DNA of 64,000 bases from CAWJPW01 sp963844845 (lineage in GTDB: Bacteria > Acidobacteriota > Thermoanaerobaculia > Thermoanaerobaculales > Sulfomarinibacteraceae), in the NCBI GenBank assembly GCA_963844845.1, contig CAWJPW010000008.1, positions 248,001 to 312,000 of the forward strand, read 5' to 3'. Under the pieces are notes generated by a model. The model saw nothing but the letters and a program-made list of their open reading frames with translations. It was not told the origin of the DNA and made no database searches. A program made the position numbers and the translations under genes. Of the stretch, positions 50,559 to 58,269 are shown piece by piece (position 1 is the first letter of the stretch; each line of letters starts with the position of its first letter).

Positions 50559-51033
50559 CCCCACCTCCCGCCTCGCCCAGGTACTTGGAAACCCGCGCCG
50601 GCTTCACACTGCCGTGGTAGGTCTCGCCCACCACCAGCACCGGCGCCATGGCGCAGGCGCCCACACAGTTGACCGTCTTGAGGGTGAACTTGAGGTCCGG
50701 CGTGGTGCCGTCGGGGGCGATCCCCAGCCGCCGCTCGAGCTCCTCCACCAGCTGCCCGGCGCCGCGGATGTGACACGCGGTGCCCGTGCACACCTTGATG
50801 ACCGTCTCGCCCTGGGGCTCCAGCGCAAAGGCCTTGTAGAAGGTGGCCACCGAGAACACGCTGGCGAGGGGAACGTCGAGCGCCTCCGCTACCCTGACCA
50901 GGACGTCGCAGGGCAGGTAGCGGTAGGCACGGTGCACGTCCTGCAGCACCTGGATGAGGGAGGCCTCCTCCATCGGGTAGGCAGCCAGGATGCTCTCCAT
51001 GGGCTGCAGGTCCACACAGGCTGGTTGGGCCAT
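50548..51033 (-). CDS. NuoE-like thioredoxin-fold [2Fe-2S] subunit
   Basis: 161 residues. An N-terminal helical part (LIQVLQDVHRAYRYLP) precedes the thioredoxin-like domain with the ferredoxin ligands in CTGTACHIRG and VNCVGACAMAPV. It partners the NuoF-like subunit and accepts or delivers electrons by its single cluster. The end overlaps the NuoF-like gene by about 10 bp, so the two are co-translated. Confidence 0.93.
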   Translation of the reverse strand: MAQPACVDLQPMESILAAYPMEEASLIQVLQDVHRAYRYLPCDVLVRVAEALDVPLASVFSVATFYKAFALEPQGETVIKVCTGTACHIRGAGQLVEELERRLGIAPDGTTPDLKFTLKTVNCVGACAMAPVLVVGETYHGSVKPARVSKYLGEAGGGDAN

Positions 51034-51050
51034 GGGCTCTCTCCTTCTCG

Positions 51051-51611
51051 CTAGCGGGCTGCGGCCGGGGCCACGACGCGTGCCCCCAGGGCACGGCCGC
51101 GGCGCAGCGCCTCGAGGTTCGCCTCGATGACCTTGGGCTTGGCGGCGAAGCTCTCCTCGATGACCTTCTCCAGCTCCGCCATGCCCACCGCCCCGGTGGC
51201 GCCGACGTAGGCGCCGAGAGCCACCATGTTGACGCCGCGTGGGTTGCCCAGCTCGTTGGCGATGTCGTTGCAGGGCACCTCAATGACCGTGACGTCGGAG
51301 CGCTGGGCCTTGCGGCTGATGAGCGAGGAGTTGATGACCAGTACCCCGCCGGCCTTGAGGTCGGGCTCGAACTTGTCGAGCGACGGGAGGTTCAGGGCCA
51401 CCACCGCCCGCGGCGACTGGATGACCGGCGAGCCCACCGGGCGGTCGGAGATCACCACCGTGCAGTTCGCGGTGCCGCCGCGCATCTCCGGGCCGTAGGA
51501 GGGCAGCCAGGAGACCTCCTTGCCCTCGCGCATACCTGTGTAGGCCAGGAGCTTGCCGATGAGCAGCGCGCCCTGACCGCCGAAGCCCGCGATGATCACG
51601 TCGTTCTGCAT
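51051..51611 (-). CDS. korC: 2-oxoacid:ferredoxin oxidoreductase, gamma subunit
   Basis: 186 residues starting at 51611 (GGAGGTGAG upstream). Typical of the gamma domain: MQNDVIIAGFGGQGALLIGKLLAYTG, SWLPSYGPEMRGGTANCTVVIS, and QSPRAVVALNLPSLDKF. It joins alpha and beta in the dimeric catalytic core. The subunit order delta-alpha-beta-gamma is that of 2-oxoglutarate and branched-chain oxoacid enzymes; the symbol is given by family, and the substrate is not proven. Confidence 0.92.
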   Translation of the reverse strand: MQNDVIIAGFGGQGALLIGKLLAYTGMREGKEVSWLPSYGPEMRGGTANCTVVISDRPVGSPVIQSPRAVVALNLPSLDKFEPDLKAGGVLVINSSLISRKAQRSDVTVIEVPCNDIANELGNPRGVNMVALGAYVGATGAVGMAELEKVIEESFAAKPKVIEANLEALRRGRALGARVVAPAAAR

Positions 51612-51621
51612 CTCACCTCCC

Positions 51622-52395
51622 TCAGCGGGCCAGGGGCGACGGCGCCCGGTTGCCGCTGGCGGGGGTCTTGAAGACTCCGAGGGGGTAGTAGGGCAGCATC
51701 TTCTGCTCCAGCCACCTGGTCGCCTCGGCCGGCGGCATCCCCCAGTTGGTCGGGCAGGTGGAGAGGATCTCCACCAGGGAGAAGCACTCCCCTGCCACCT
51801 GGTGGCGGAAGGCGCGGCGCAGCATCTCCTTGGCGTTGACCGCGAAGAGCGGAGTGTGGACGGAGGCGCGGGCGACGAAGGCCGGCGTCTCGAGGGTCGA
51901 CAACAGCTCGGCCATGCGGATGGGGTAGCCGGCGAGCTCGACGTCACGCCCCAGCGGGCAGGTGGTGGCCACCTGCCCCGGCATGGTTGTGGGGGCCATC
52001 TGGCCGCCGGTCATGCCGTAGATGGCGTTGTTTACGAACACCACGGTCACCTTCTCGCCGCGGTTGGCGCAGTGGATGATCTCGGCGGTCCCGATGGAGG
52101 CGAGGTCGCCGTCGCCCTGGTAGGTGAAGACCATCAGGTCGGGACGAGCGCGCTTGATTCCGGTGGCCACCGCCGGCGCGCGGCCGTGGGCAGCCTCGTG
52201 GAAATCGCAGGTGAAGTAGTTGTAGGCGAGCACCGCGCAGCCCACCGGGGCGACCCCGACCGTGCGCTCGCGCACGCCGAGCTCGTCGATGACCTCGGCC
52301 ACCATGCGGTGGATGATGCCGTGGGTGCAGCCGGGGCAGTAGTGCGTGGTGACGTCGGCGAGGGCCTGCGGCCGGGCGAACACCGTCTCAGGCAT
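51622..52395 (-). CDS. korB: 2-oxoacid:ferredoxin oxidoreductase, beta (TPP-binding) subunit
   Basis: 257 residues. Cluster-proximal and TPP-binding motifs: HYCPGCTHGIIHRM, VGCAVL, the GDGDLASIGTAEIIH thiamine-diphosphate/Mg motif and FVNNAIYGMTGGQMAPTT. It decarboxylates the 2-oxoacid to an enzyme-bound hydroxyalkyl-TPP. It overlaps the alpha gene by 8 bp and is followed by gamma after 10 bp. Confidence 0.94.
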   Translation of the reverse strand: MPETVFARPQALADVTTHYCPGCTHGIIHRMVAEVIDELGVRERTVGVAPVGCAVLAYNYFTCDFHEAAHGRAPAVATGIKRARPDLMVFTYQGDGDLASIGTAEIIHCANRGEKVTVVFVNNAIYGMTGGQMAPTTMPGQVATTCPLGRDVELAGYPIRMAELLSTLETPAFVARASVHTPLFAVNAKEMLRRAFRHQVAGECFSLVEILSTCPTNWGMPPAEATRWLEQKMLPYYPLGVFKTPASGNRAPSPLAR

Positions 52396-53473
52396 GGCTC
52401 ACCTCCTCGACCGCGCCCCCGGCGAGGGCGCGAACGCTCCCGACCACGTCCTCGGGGGTCACCAGCATGCCGCCCACTCGGCACAAGAAGTCCACCGGCC
52501 GGTGGCCCACCGCCAGGCGCACGTCCTCGATCATCTGGCCGGTGGAGAGCTCCACCACGAGAATGTGGCGGGCCTGCGCCGCCGCCTCCCGCACCGCATC
52601 ATAAGGAAAGGGATAGAGGGTGACAGGACGGACCATCCCCACCTTGAGGCCACTCTCTTCAAGCTCGGCGATGGCGGTGGAGCACACCCTGGCCACCGTG
52701 CCGTAGGCCACCACCAGCACGTCGAGCTCGCCCTCGGCGCCGGAGCGCTCGAAGCGGACCTCGTTCTCACACATCTCGCGGTACTTGTCGCGCAGCTTGA
52801 AGTTGTGGACCTCGAGCTCCTCGGGGTCGAGGAAGAGCGAGTTGATGATGTTGGTGGCCCGGGTGCCATCGCAGCCGGTGGCCGCCCAGGTCTTGGGCCC
52901 CAGCTCACGGCGCGACGCCTCGGGCGGGCGGAACTCCACCGGCTCCATCATCTGGCCGATGAGGCCGTCGCCCAGCACCATCACCGGGTTGCGGTAGTAG
53001 TCGGCGAGGTCGAACGCCTCTTGGACCAGGTCGGCGGCTTCCTGCACCGACCACGGCGCCAGCACCAGCAGGCGGAAGTCGCCGTGGGCCATGCCCTTGG
53101 TGGCCTGGAAGTAGTCCGACTGGCTGGGGAGGATGCCGCCGAGGCCCGGGCCCGCCCGCATGATGTTGACGATCACCACCGGCAGCTCGGCCCCGGCGAC
53201 GTAGGAGATCCCCTCCGCCATGAGCGAAATGCCCGGCGACGACGACGAGGTCATGACCCGCTCGCCCGAGCCTGCCGCGCCGTAGAGCATGTTGATGGAG
53301 GCGACCTCGCTCTCGGCCTGGACGAAGGTGCCGCCCACCTGCGGCAAGCGGTGCGACATGTACTCGGGGATCTCGTTCTGCGGCGTGATGGGGTAGCCGA
53401 AGAAGAGCCTGCAGCCCGCCTGCACCGCCGCCTCGCCGATGGCCTCACTGCCCTTCATGAGCTTCTTTGCCAT
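52388..53473 (-). CDS. korA: 2-oxoacid:ferredoxin oxidoreductase, alpha subunit (KorA/VorB type)
   Basis: 361 residues. N-terminal pyrimidine-binding domain with GCRLFFGYPITPQNEIPEYM, QAESEVASINMLYGAAGSG and TSSSSPGISLMAEGISYVAGAELPVVIVNI, and the C-terminal domain DVLVVAYGTVARV with the GMVRPVTLYPFP loop. These are the marks of the OFOR alpha subunit. This short form without a fused gamma domain is shared by 2-oxoglutarate (Kor) and 3-methyl-2-oxobutanoate (Vor) enzymes. It follows the ferredoxin gene by 10 bp. Confidence 0.93.
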   Translation of the reverse strand: MAKKLMKGSEAIGEAAVQAGCRLFFGYPITPQNEIPEYMSHRLPQVGGTFVQAESEVASINMLYGAAGSGERVMTSSSSPGISLMAEGISYVAGAELPVVIVNIMRAGPGLGGILPSQSDYFQATKGMAHGDFRLLVLAPWSVQEAADLVQEAFDLADYYRNPVMVLGDGLIGQMMEPVEFRPPEASRRELGPKTWAATGCDGTRATNIINSLFLDPEELEVHNFKLRDKYREMCENEVRFERSGAEGELDVLVVAYGTVARVCSTAIAELEESGLKVGMVRPVTLYPFPYDAVREAAAQARHILVVELSTGQMIEDVRLAVGHRPVDFLCRVGGMLVTPEDVVGSVRALAGGAVEEVSHA

Positions 53474-53483
53474 GCCATCCCCC

Positions 53484-53717
53484 TCAGTACGCGAAGTAGT
53501 GGTACATGGTGCCGTGGGCCCGCATGGTGATGGCCACGTCAGGGCAGGTGATGCAGCACAGCCGGCAGCCGATGCAGCGCTGCGGCTCTACCACCTGGGC
53601 GAAGAAGTACCCTTTGGCGTTAATCTCCGACGTCATCCCCAGGATCTGCTGCGGGCACGCGTGGACGCAGAGCTCGCACCCCTTGCAGAGGTCGGGTTCG
53701 ATGAGGATCTGCGACAT
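53484..53717 (-). CDS. korD: 2-oxoacid:ferredoxin oxidoreductase, delta (ferredoxin) subunit
   Basis: 77 residues with two [4Fe-4S] motifs, CKGCELCVHACP and CIGCRLCCITCP. It transfers electrons from the TPP site of the alpha-beta-gamma core to an external acceptor. The gene follows the P-loop gene by 13 bp. Confidence 0.93.
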   Translation of the reverse strand: MSQILIEPDLCKGCELCVHACPQQILGMTSEINAKGYFFAQVVEPQRCIGCRLCCITCPDVAITMRAHGTMYHYFAY

Positions 53718-53730
53718 CTGCGCTCCTTTC

Positions 53731-54444
53731 TCAGCTCACGGCGAAGATCGGGCCCACGGCCCGGCGATGTCGTTCGGCGAAGGGCGGCAGGACGATGCGC
53801 TGGAGGCGGACCAGCGGGCACGGGAACGTATCCGGGTCGAGCTCGGGCGCCATGCCCTCCTGCACCGTCACCGCCACCACCGGCACGCCCAGGCGGCGAC
53901 CGGTGGCCTCGGTCATCCGATAGCCCTCGGTCACCAGCGCGGCGGTGGTTTCGTCCATCAGGTGGGTGTTGGCGATGAGGCCGTCCACCTTGAGGCGGGA
54001 GGCCGCCTCAATCTCGCGCACCATGGTCTCCGCCTCGGCGTCGTCGGTGGTGAAGGGGCGCGAGAAGTTGAGCACCAACAGGCAACGGGTCTCGGCCAAG
54101 GGGATGGCGCCGGCCAGGGAGCCGAGCACCCGAGCGCCGGAGTCGTCGCCGCCGACGTCGAGAATCAGGCGGCGGGCCGGGTCCTTGAGGGCGCTGCGAA
54201 TCTCGGGCAGGATGATCGGCAAGTCGGCGAAGACGTGCGCGCCGCCCGGGGCGATGAGGCCGACGCCGCGGGCGGCGAGGAGCTCGCGGGCGGCGCGGGA
54301 ACGGAAGTAGGGCTTGACCACGTCGAGGTCGACCACGGTCACCGGCGTGCCGGCCGCAGCGAGGCCAAGGGCGCCGTTGAGCGCGATCTCGGTCTTGCCG
54401 CTGCCGAAGTGGCCGACGATGACCGTCACCCGCTGGTCAAACAT
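53731..54444 (-). CDS. P-loop NTPase of the 2-oxoacid oxidoreductase operon
   Basis: 237 residues beginning MFDQRVTVIVGHFGSGKTEIAL, with Walker A GHFGSGKT at 11-18 and an Asp-rich strand VTVVDLDVVKPYF that resembles the deviant P-loop MinD/ParA/CobQ family. Downstream LILDVGGDDSGARVLG is a Walker B-like strand. It is the first gene of the operon. Similar ATPases occur beside Kor genes, possibly in maturation or assembly, but the function is not established. The start is set by GGAGGG 8 bp upstream. Confidence 0.8.
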   Translation of the reverse strand: MFDQRVTVIVGHFGSGKTEIALNGALGLAAAGTPVTVVDLDVVKPYFRSRAARELLAARGVGLIAPGGAHVFADLPIILPEIRSALKDPARRLILDVGGDDSGARVLGSLAGAIPLAETRCLLVLNFSRPFTTDDAEAETMVREIEAASRLKVDGLIANTHLMDETTAALVTEGYRMTEATGRRLGVPVVAVTVQEGMAPELDPDTFPCPLVRLQRIVLPPFAERHRRAVGPIFAVS

Positions 54445-54516
54445 CCGTGAGGTCCCTCCATCAGGGGTGCTCCCGGGGGAAACAGGACTGGTTCCTGCGA
54501 CCCACGTCGCGGTCTC

Positions 54517-54545
54517 ACTGTAGGTGAATTCCTTCACAGAGGCAA
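54517..54545 (-). promoter_or_regulatory. Promoter and spacer operator of the redox operon
   Basis: Minus strand: TTGCCT (54545-54540), 17-bp spacer, TACAGT (54522-54517), 73 bp upstream of the P-loop gene. The spacer contains the inverted repeat GTGAA-GGAA-TTCAC (54537-54524), a position where a repressor would block RNA polymerase. Confidence 0.55.
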
Positions 54546-54563
54546 GACGCAACGTAATGAGAC

Positions 54564-54586
54564 GCAGTACGTTAAACAAGTACTGC
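54564..54586. promoter_or_regulatory. Inverted repeat upstream of the redox operon promoter
   Basis: GCAGTAC, 9-bp AT-rich spacer (GTTAAACAA), GTACTGC. Perfect 7-bp arms 20-40 bp upstream of the -35 box suggest an activator or repressor dimer site. The inner TTGTTTAAC on the minus strand is reminiscent of half of a Rex site, which would fit a redox operon, but the match is partial. Confidence 0.45.
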
Positions 54587-54629
54587 CCGTGAGAAACAGG
54601 CTGCGTGCGCCGTCCGTTCATTCGCGTGT

Positions 54630-54775
54630 TCACACTGCCGCCGGGGCACGCCCGGCCGCTTCGCGCCCTTGACAACCACTCAGTCGGACCCCAAGCGCAC
54701 GCAAGCGTGCGCCGGGTCCCTCCCTCGCAGCCGGCCGTGGCTCCGCCACGGCGCGTGCCCCGGCAGCCCGATACG
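54630..54775 (+). repeat. Family 3 multi-hairpin repeat, copy A
   Basis: An outer helix GCCGGGGCACGC (about 54639) and GCGTGCCCCGGC (about 54752) encloses hairpins GGCCGCTTCGCG (about 54653), GGACCC..CGCACGCAAGCGTGCG..GGGTCC (54687-54719) and CCGTGGCTCCGCCACGG (54735-54751), a cloverleaf-like arrangement. The CGGCCGCTTCGCG, CACGCAAGCGTG and GGCTCCGCC blocks recur in reverse orientation at 58850-58990. No ORF is convincing. Confidence 0.65.
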
Positions 54776-55095
54776 CCCGAGAGCATGCTCTGGAGGGGTA
54801 AGGAGACCCCGCTCTCTCTGAAATGTATGGGTCGCGCCGGCGCCGGCCCTCTGGCCACGCTTTGCTCCGTCGCCTTCGGCGGCTGGGCCGCGGCTTTGCC
54901 GCGTCCCGGGAAGTGGCTCCTGCGGCTTCTGCTACGGCGCGCGATGCGGCGCCCCCTGCGGCTGCTACGCAGCAGCAGGGAGCACCACCTCGTGGCCCTC
55001 GCGACGAATCCGCCCGCCACTCCCCTTCCGACGCCGTGCCCCGCCCACCCGAAGCCGTCGCCCCCGGCGACGGAAGTGGGGGCATGGAATTCCGG
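54776..55095. other. Structured non-coding DNA between family 3 and family 2 repeats
   Basis: 320 bp of alternating fold-backs: GAGAGCATGCTCT (about 54779), CGCCTTCGGCGG (about 54870), CCGCGGCTTTGCCGCG (about 54888) and a CCCTGCGGCTGCTACGCAGCAGCAGGG hairpin (about 54954-54980). Codon pattern and composition do not support a gene. It may be part of one long structured RNA with the flanking repeats. Confidence 0.5.
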
Positions 55096-55097
55096 GG

Positions 55098-55400
55098 TGC
55101 TCTGGGGCACGCCGCCGCCCCAGAGCACAGGTCCTCCGGCGGGCGTGCCGTCCTTGACGTCTTCCCTGGAGCGCCGTCTCCCCTGAGGCACGTTGGCGGG
55201 AAACGTCAAGGGGGGCTCCCACGGCCCTTGGCACTCGGAGTAGTGGCCCCGAACCACCAGGTAGGCGACTCGGCGCTGGGGCCCGGGGGCGGCCTTGTTG
55301 CCGTCAGCCGGCTCACGCCGCTGCCGCCCCCGGGACCGCGCCGACGGGCGGCGCAGCCGCCCGGGAGCCGGTGCCGAGAGCATCAGAGCCCGGGGCGGTG
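55098..55400 (+). repeat. Family 2 structured repeat, copy B
   Basis: It opens with a hairpin GTGCTCTGGGGC/GCCCCAGAGCAC (55098-55128), then CTCCGGCGGGCGTGCCGTCC. Hairpin P1 pairs TTGACGT (about 55154) with ACGTCAA (about 55203). A GAACCACCAGGTAGGCGACTCGGC block follows. P2 pairs GCCCGGGGGCGGC (about 55280) with GCTGCCGCCCCCGGG (about 55320). A last hairpin is GGGCGGCGCAGCCGCCC (about 55346). It matches copy C at 7540-7820 along its full length; the downstream GGGGCCGAGACCGCGACC tract is partly shared. Confidence 0.75.
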
Positions 55401-55446
55401 GCCGGGGCCGAGACCGCGACCGGGGCCGTTCTCGACGCCGAGCCCG

Positions 55447-56352
55447 CTACTCCCCGACCGCCGGTGGGCGCTCCTCGTCCTTTGCCGCGGCGGCCTCCCG
55501 CGCCATTCGGATACGCCGGGCGGCACACTCGGCGTAGCCCGAGCAGGCGCGGCACACCGGGTCCGCGGTGTAACCGAAGTCGGTCGGCGCGCAAACCGTG
55601 ACGGCGGGGTCGCGAGCGGTGTCCAGCTCGGCGAGCAGCGCCTCGTCCTCCGGGTTCGCCGGCTCCCCGGCTGCCGCACGGGCCTCGGCCTCGCGCACCC
55701 GGGCGTCCCAACCCTCGTTGCGGCGTTGAGCCACCGCGTCCTTCGCCGCCCCCACCGCACGGGCACGCACCTGTTTGGCCTGGAACACGACCTTGTGCCG
55801 GGTGGGCAGACGCCGGGTGACGAGGAAGAAGACGTAGCCCGCCGACATCCCGGCGGCGTTGGCAATCCCGGTGAGCGGCCCGTAGTTGAGGAAGCTCGAG
55901 ACGAGGAGGAAGCCGCCGCCCAGGATCGCCAGCCACTTCACCTTGACCGGGAGCACGAAGAAGAGCAGCAGCTCGGTGTCGGGCGAGAGCGTCGCAAAGG
56001 TGAAGAGCAGCGACGTGGTCATGAAGATGTCGCCGGCCAGGGGCTGGCCGAGGAGCAGGGCGGTACCGGCGGCGCCCACCACCGAGACCAGCCAGAAGGC
56101 GAGGAAGCGGGGCGAACCCCAGGTCTGCTCCAGCGGCTTCGCCATGATCCAGAGGATGATCATCGAGAAGAAGAAGCCGATCATCCCCCCGTGCAGGAAC
56201 TGGAAGGTCAGCAGCGTCCACGGACGCGCCGCGACCGTGCCCGGTACGAGCGCGAGCAGCAGCCGGTTCGCTGGCGTCGTCGCGGTGAGGAAGAACACCG
56301 CGAAGTGCACCAGGATCAGCCCCTCGGTCAGATGCCACTGCTCACGCCGCAC
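55447..56352 (-). CDS. Rhomboid-like membrane protein lacking the catalytic dyad
   Basis: 301 residues. Residues 1-195 hold about six transmembrane segments with a rhomboid-like signature (RPWTLLTFQFLHGGMIGFFFSMIILWIMAKPLEQTWG, LVSVVGAAGTALLLG). The GxSG serine motif is absent (AGDIFMTTSLLFTFA stands in its place) and the C-terminal His is missing (GIANAAGMSAGYVFF), so it should be proteolytically inactive, as in TMEM115/DUF1751-type pseudo-rhomboids. The cytoplasmic tail adds a Cys cluster (VCAPTDFGYTADPVCRACSGYAEC). It is encoded just downstream of mutL with a 1-bp gap. Confidence 0.75.
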   Translation of the reverse strand: MRREQWHLTEGLILVHFAVFFLTATTPANRLLLALVPGTVAARPWTLLTFQFLHGGMIGFFFSMIILWIMAKPLEQTWGSPRFLAFWLVSVVGAAGTALLLGQPLAGDIFMTTSLLFTFATLSPDTELLLFFVLPVKVKWLAILGGGFLLVSSFLNYGPLTGIANAAGMSAGYVFFLVTRRLPTRHKVVFQAKQVRARAVGAAKDAVAQRRNEGWDARVREAEARAAAGEPANPEDEALLAELDTARDPAVTVCAPTDFGYTADPVCRACSGYAECAARRIRMAREAAAAKDEERPPAVGE

Positions 56353-56353
56353 G

Positions 56354-58150
56354 TCATCGCCTCCCGAACCGGCGCTCCATCTCTAGCTCGCTCAACCGTA
56401 GCACGATGGGCCGGCCGTGCGGACAGCGGTAGGGATCGCTGGTCCCCGCCAGGTCGGCCAGCAGGGCGCGCTGCTTCTCAGCGGTGAGCGGGTGGTTGAC
56501 CTTGACCGCCGCCTTGCACGAGAGGTCGGCAGCGAGCGCGTCGCTGAGCTCCTCCTCCACCCGCTCCGGCACCCCGTCCAGGTCGGTGGCCCGCTCGAGC
56601 AGGCGGGTCAGCAGCTCACCCGCACCAGCTGCCGGAAGGTCGGGGGGCAGGGCGACGAGGCGCACCGTGTCCGGCCCGAAGGCATCGGCCTCGATTCCTA
56701 CCCGCTCGAGCAGGCCCGCGATCCGGTCGAGGGCGCCCACCAGCGCCTCGTCGAGCTCCAGCAGGAGCGGCGCCAGCAGCCGCTGCGACGCCGCCGGCGC
56801 GCCGGCCAGGCGGCGGCGGATCTCGTCGTAGAGCACGCGCTCATGGGCCACGTGCTGGTCGACGATGACGAGGCCCTCGGCGTCCTCGAGGAGCAGGAAC
56901 GAGGCACGGTACTGGCCGATGAGGCGCCCGAAGGGGGTGTCGGCGGCCCCGGCCCGGGCCCCGCTGGGGGCCGGCTGGCGGGTCTCCGACGACGGCCACG
57001 CCAGCGGCTCCGCCGCGATCTGGCCGTCGTACACCGGGTGCGGGAACAGGCTCGCCGCGGCTGTCCCAGCGGAGGCCGGAGAGAAACCCGGCGGCGCCGC
57101 CATCCCGCTCCCCTCGCCCGCGGAGAATGCCGGCGGCCCCTCCACCCGGCGGACATCGACCCGCCCGTGCGACCCGGCCACTCCGTTGCGCACCGCACGC
57201 TCCACCGCCGCGAACACCGAGCCCGCCCGCGCGAAGCGGACCTCCGCCTTGGTGGGATGCACGTTGACGTCCACCAGGTCCGGGGGCAGCCGCAACGAGA
57301 CCACCAGGCGGGCACCGCCGAGGCCATGCCCGACCCCGCGGAGCACCCGCATCACCGCCCCCACCAGGAGGCGGTCGCGCACCGGACGGCCGTTGACCAG
57401 GAAAGTGAGAGCAGGGCGGCCGCTGGAGCGGGTCTCGGCCAGGAGTCCTTCGACCTCGACGCCCTCAGCGGCGGCGGCGAAGCGCCGCACCGGTCCGCTC
57501 AGGCGGCGGCGCTCGAGCTCAGCGAGACGGTGCGCGGGGTCGTCCACCGGCGCCAGGTCGAGGAGGGTGCGGCCACCGTGGCGCAGCACCACGGCGACGT
57601 CGGGACGCGCCAGCGCCGCCGCCGCCAGCGCCTCCTGAGCGTGCCGCAGCTCGGTCTCGGCGGCGTGCAGGAACTTCCGCCGTGCCGGCAGGTTGAAGAA
57701 GAGGTCGCGGACCTCCACCGTGGTGCCCCTGGCACGTGCTAGCGGCCGCGTCCCCAGCACCCGCCCGCCCTCGACGGTGACCTCGGCGCCGCCCTCGGCG
57801 GGGTCGGCGCAGCTTCCCAGGGTGAAGCGGGAGACCGCCGCGATGGAGGGCAGCGCCTCGCCGCGGAAGCCCAGGGTGGTGATGTGGTCGAGGTCGTCGG
57901 GGCCGCTCAGCTTGGAGGTGGCGTGGCGCTCCAGCGCCAGCAGCACGTCGTCGGGGTCCATGCCGCAGCCATCGTCCACCACCCGCACCAGGGTCCTGCC
58001 ACCCACGGAGAGGTCAACCTCCAATCGCGAGGAGCCGGCGTCGAGGCTGTTCTCCACAAGCTCTTTGAGCACCGAAGCCGGCCGCTCCACCACCTCACCG
58101 GCAGCGATGCGGTTGACCAGGGAGTCGGCGAGGACGCGGATTCTCGGCAT
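56354..58150 (-). CDS. mutL: DNA mismatch repair protein MutL
   Basis: 598 residues from the ATG at 58150 (MPRIRVLADSLVNRIAAGEVVERP). The GHKL ATPase domain shows VLKELVENSLDAGSSRLEV, DDGCGMDPDD and TLGFRGEALPSIAAVS; the DVNVHPTKAEVRF segment ends the transducer domain. After an Ala/Pro-rich linker, the C-terminal domain has DQHVAHERVLYDE, LSCKAAVK and CPHGRPIV, the motifs of the endonuclease-type MutL; in the first, the second acidic position reads DE in place of EE. mutS is not in the window. Confidence 0.95.
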   Translation of the reverse strand: MPRIRVLADSLVNRIAAGEVVERPASVLKELVENSLDAGSSRLEVDLSVGGRTLVRVVDDGCGMDPDDVLLALERHATSKLSGPDDLDHITTLGFRGEALPSIAAVSRFTLGSCADPAEGGAEVTVEGGRVLGTRPLARARGTTVEVRDLFFNLPARRKFLHAAETELRHAQEALAAAALARPDVAVVLRHGGRTLLDLAPVDDPAHRLAELERRRLSGPVRRFAAAAEGVEVEGLLAETRSSGRPALTFLVNGRPVRDRLLVGAVMRVLRGVGHGLGGARLVVSLRLPPDLVDVNVHPTKAEVRFARAGSVFAAVERAVRNGVAGSHGRVDVRRVEGPPAFSAGEGSGMAAPPGFSPASAGTAAASLFPHPVYDGQIAAEPLAWPSSETRQPAPSGARAGAADTPFGRLIGQYRASFLLLEDAEGLVIVDQHVAHERVLYDEIRRRLAGAPAASQRLLAPLLLELDEALVGALDRIAGLLERVGIEADAFGPDTVRLVALPPDLPAAGAGELLTRLLERATDLDGVPERVEEELSDALAADLSCKAAVKVNHPLTAEKQRALLADLAGTSDPYRCPHGRPIVLRLSELEMERRFGRR

Positions 58151-58213
58151 GGGGAGAATGATACAGCGGAGGGAGACGGGAAACGGGAAACGCTTCCCCC
58201 ACCCAACCCACGC

Positions 58214-58252
58214 GGGGACGGGGACCGGGGCCGGGGCCGGGGCCGGGGCCGC
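58214..58252. repeat. GGGGCC hexanucleotide tract
   Basis: The plus strand carries GGGGACGGGGACC followed by four consecutive GGGGCC units, about 60 bp upstream of mutL. Each run of four G could take part in a G-quadruplex. Related GGGACC/GGGGCC tracts border the other family 2 copies. Confidence 0.75.
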
Positions 58253-58269
58253 GGCCGATACCGCCACGG

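Noticed and set aside
46906..54444. NAD-linked hydrogenase operon
   Set aside because: NuoE/F/G-like subunits are present but no hydrogenase large subunit or H-cluster motif (such as TSCCPxW or L1/L2 NiFe motifs) is encoded.
53731..55383. Extension of the P-loop ATPase to 550 residues
   Set aside because: The upstream 313 residues cover the promoter and repeats, are Arg/Gly-rich low-complexity sequence, and the MFDQRVTVIVGHFGSGKT start has its own ribosome-binding site.
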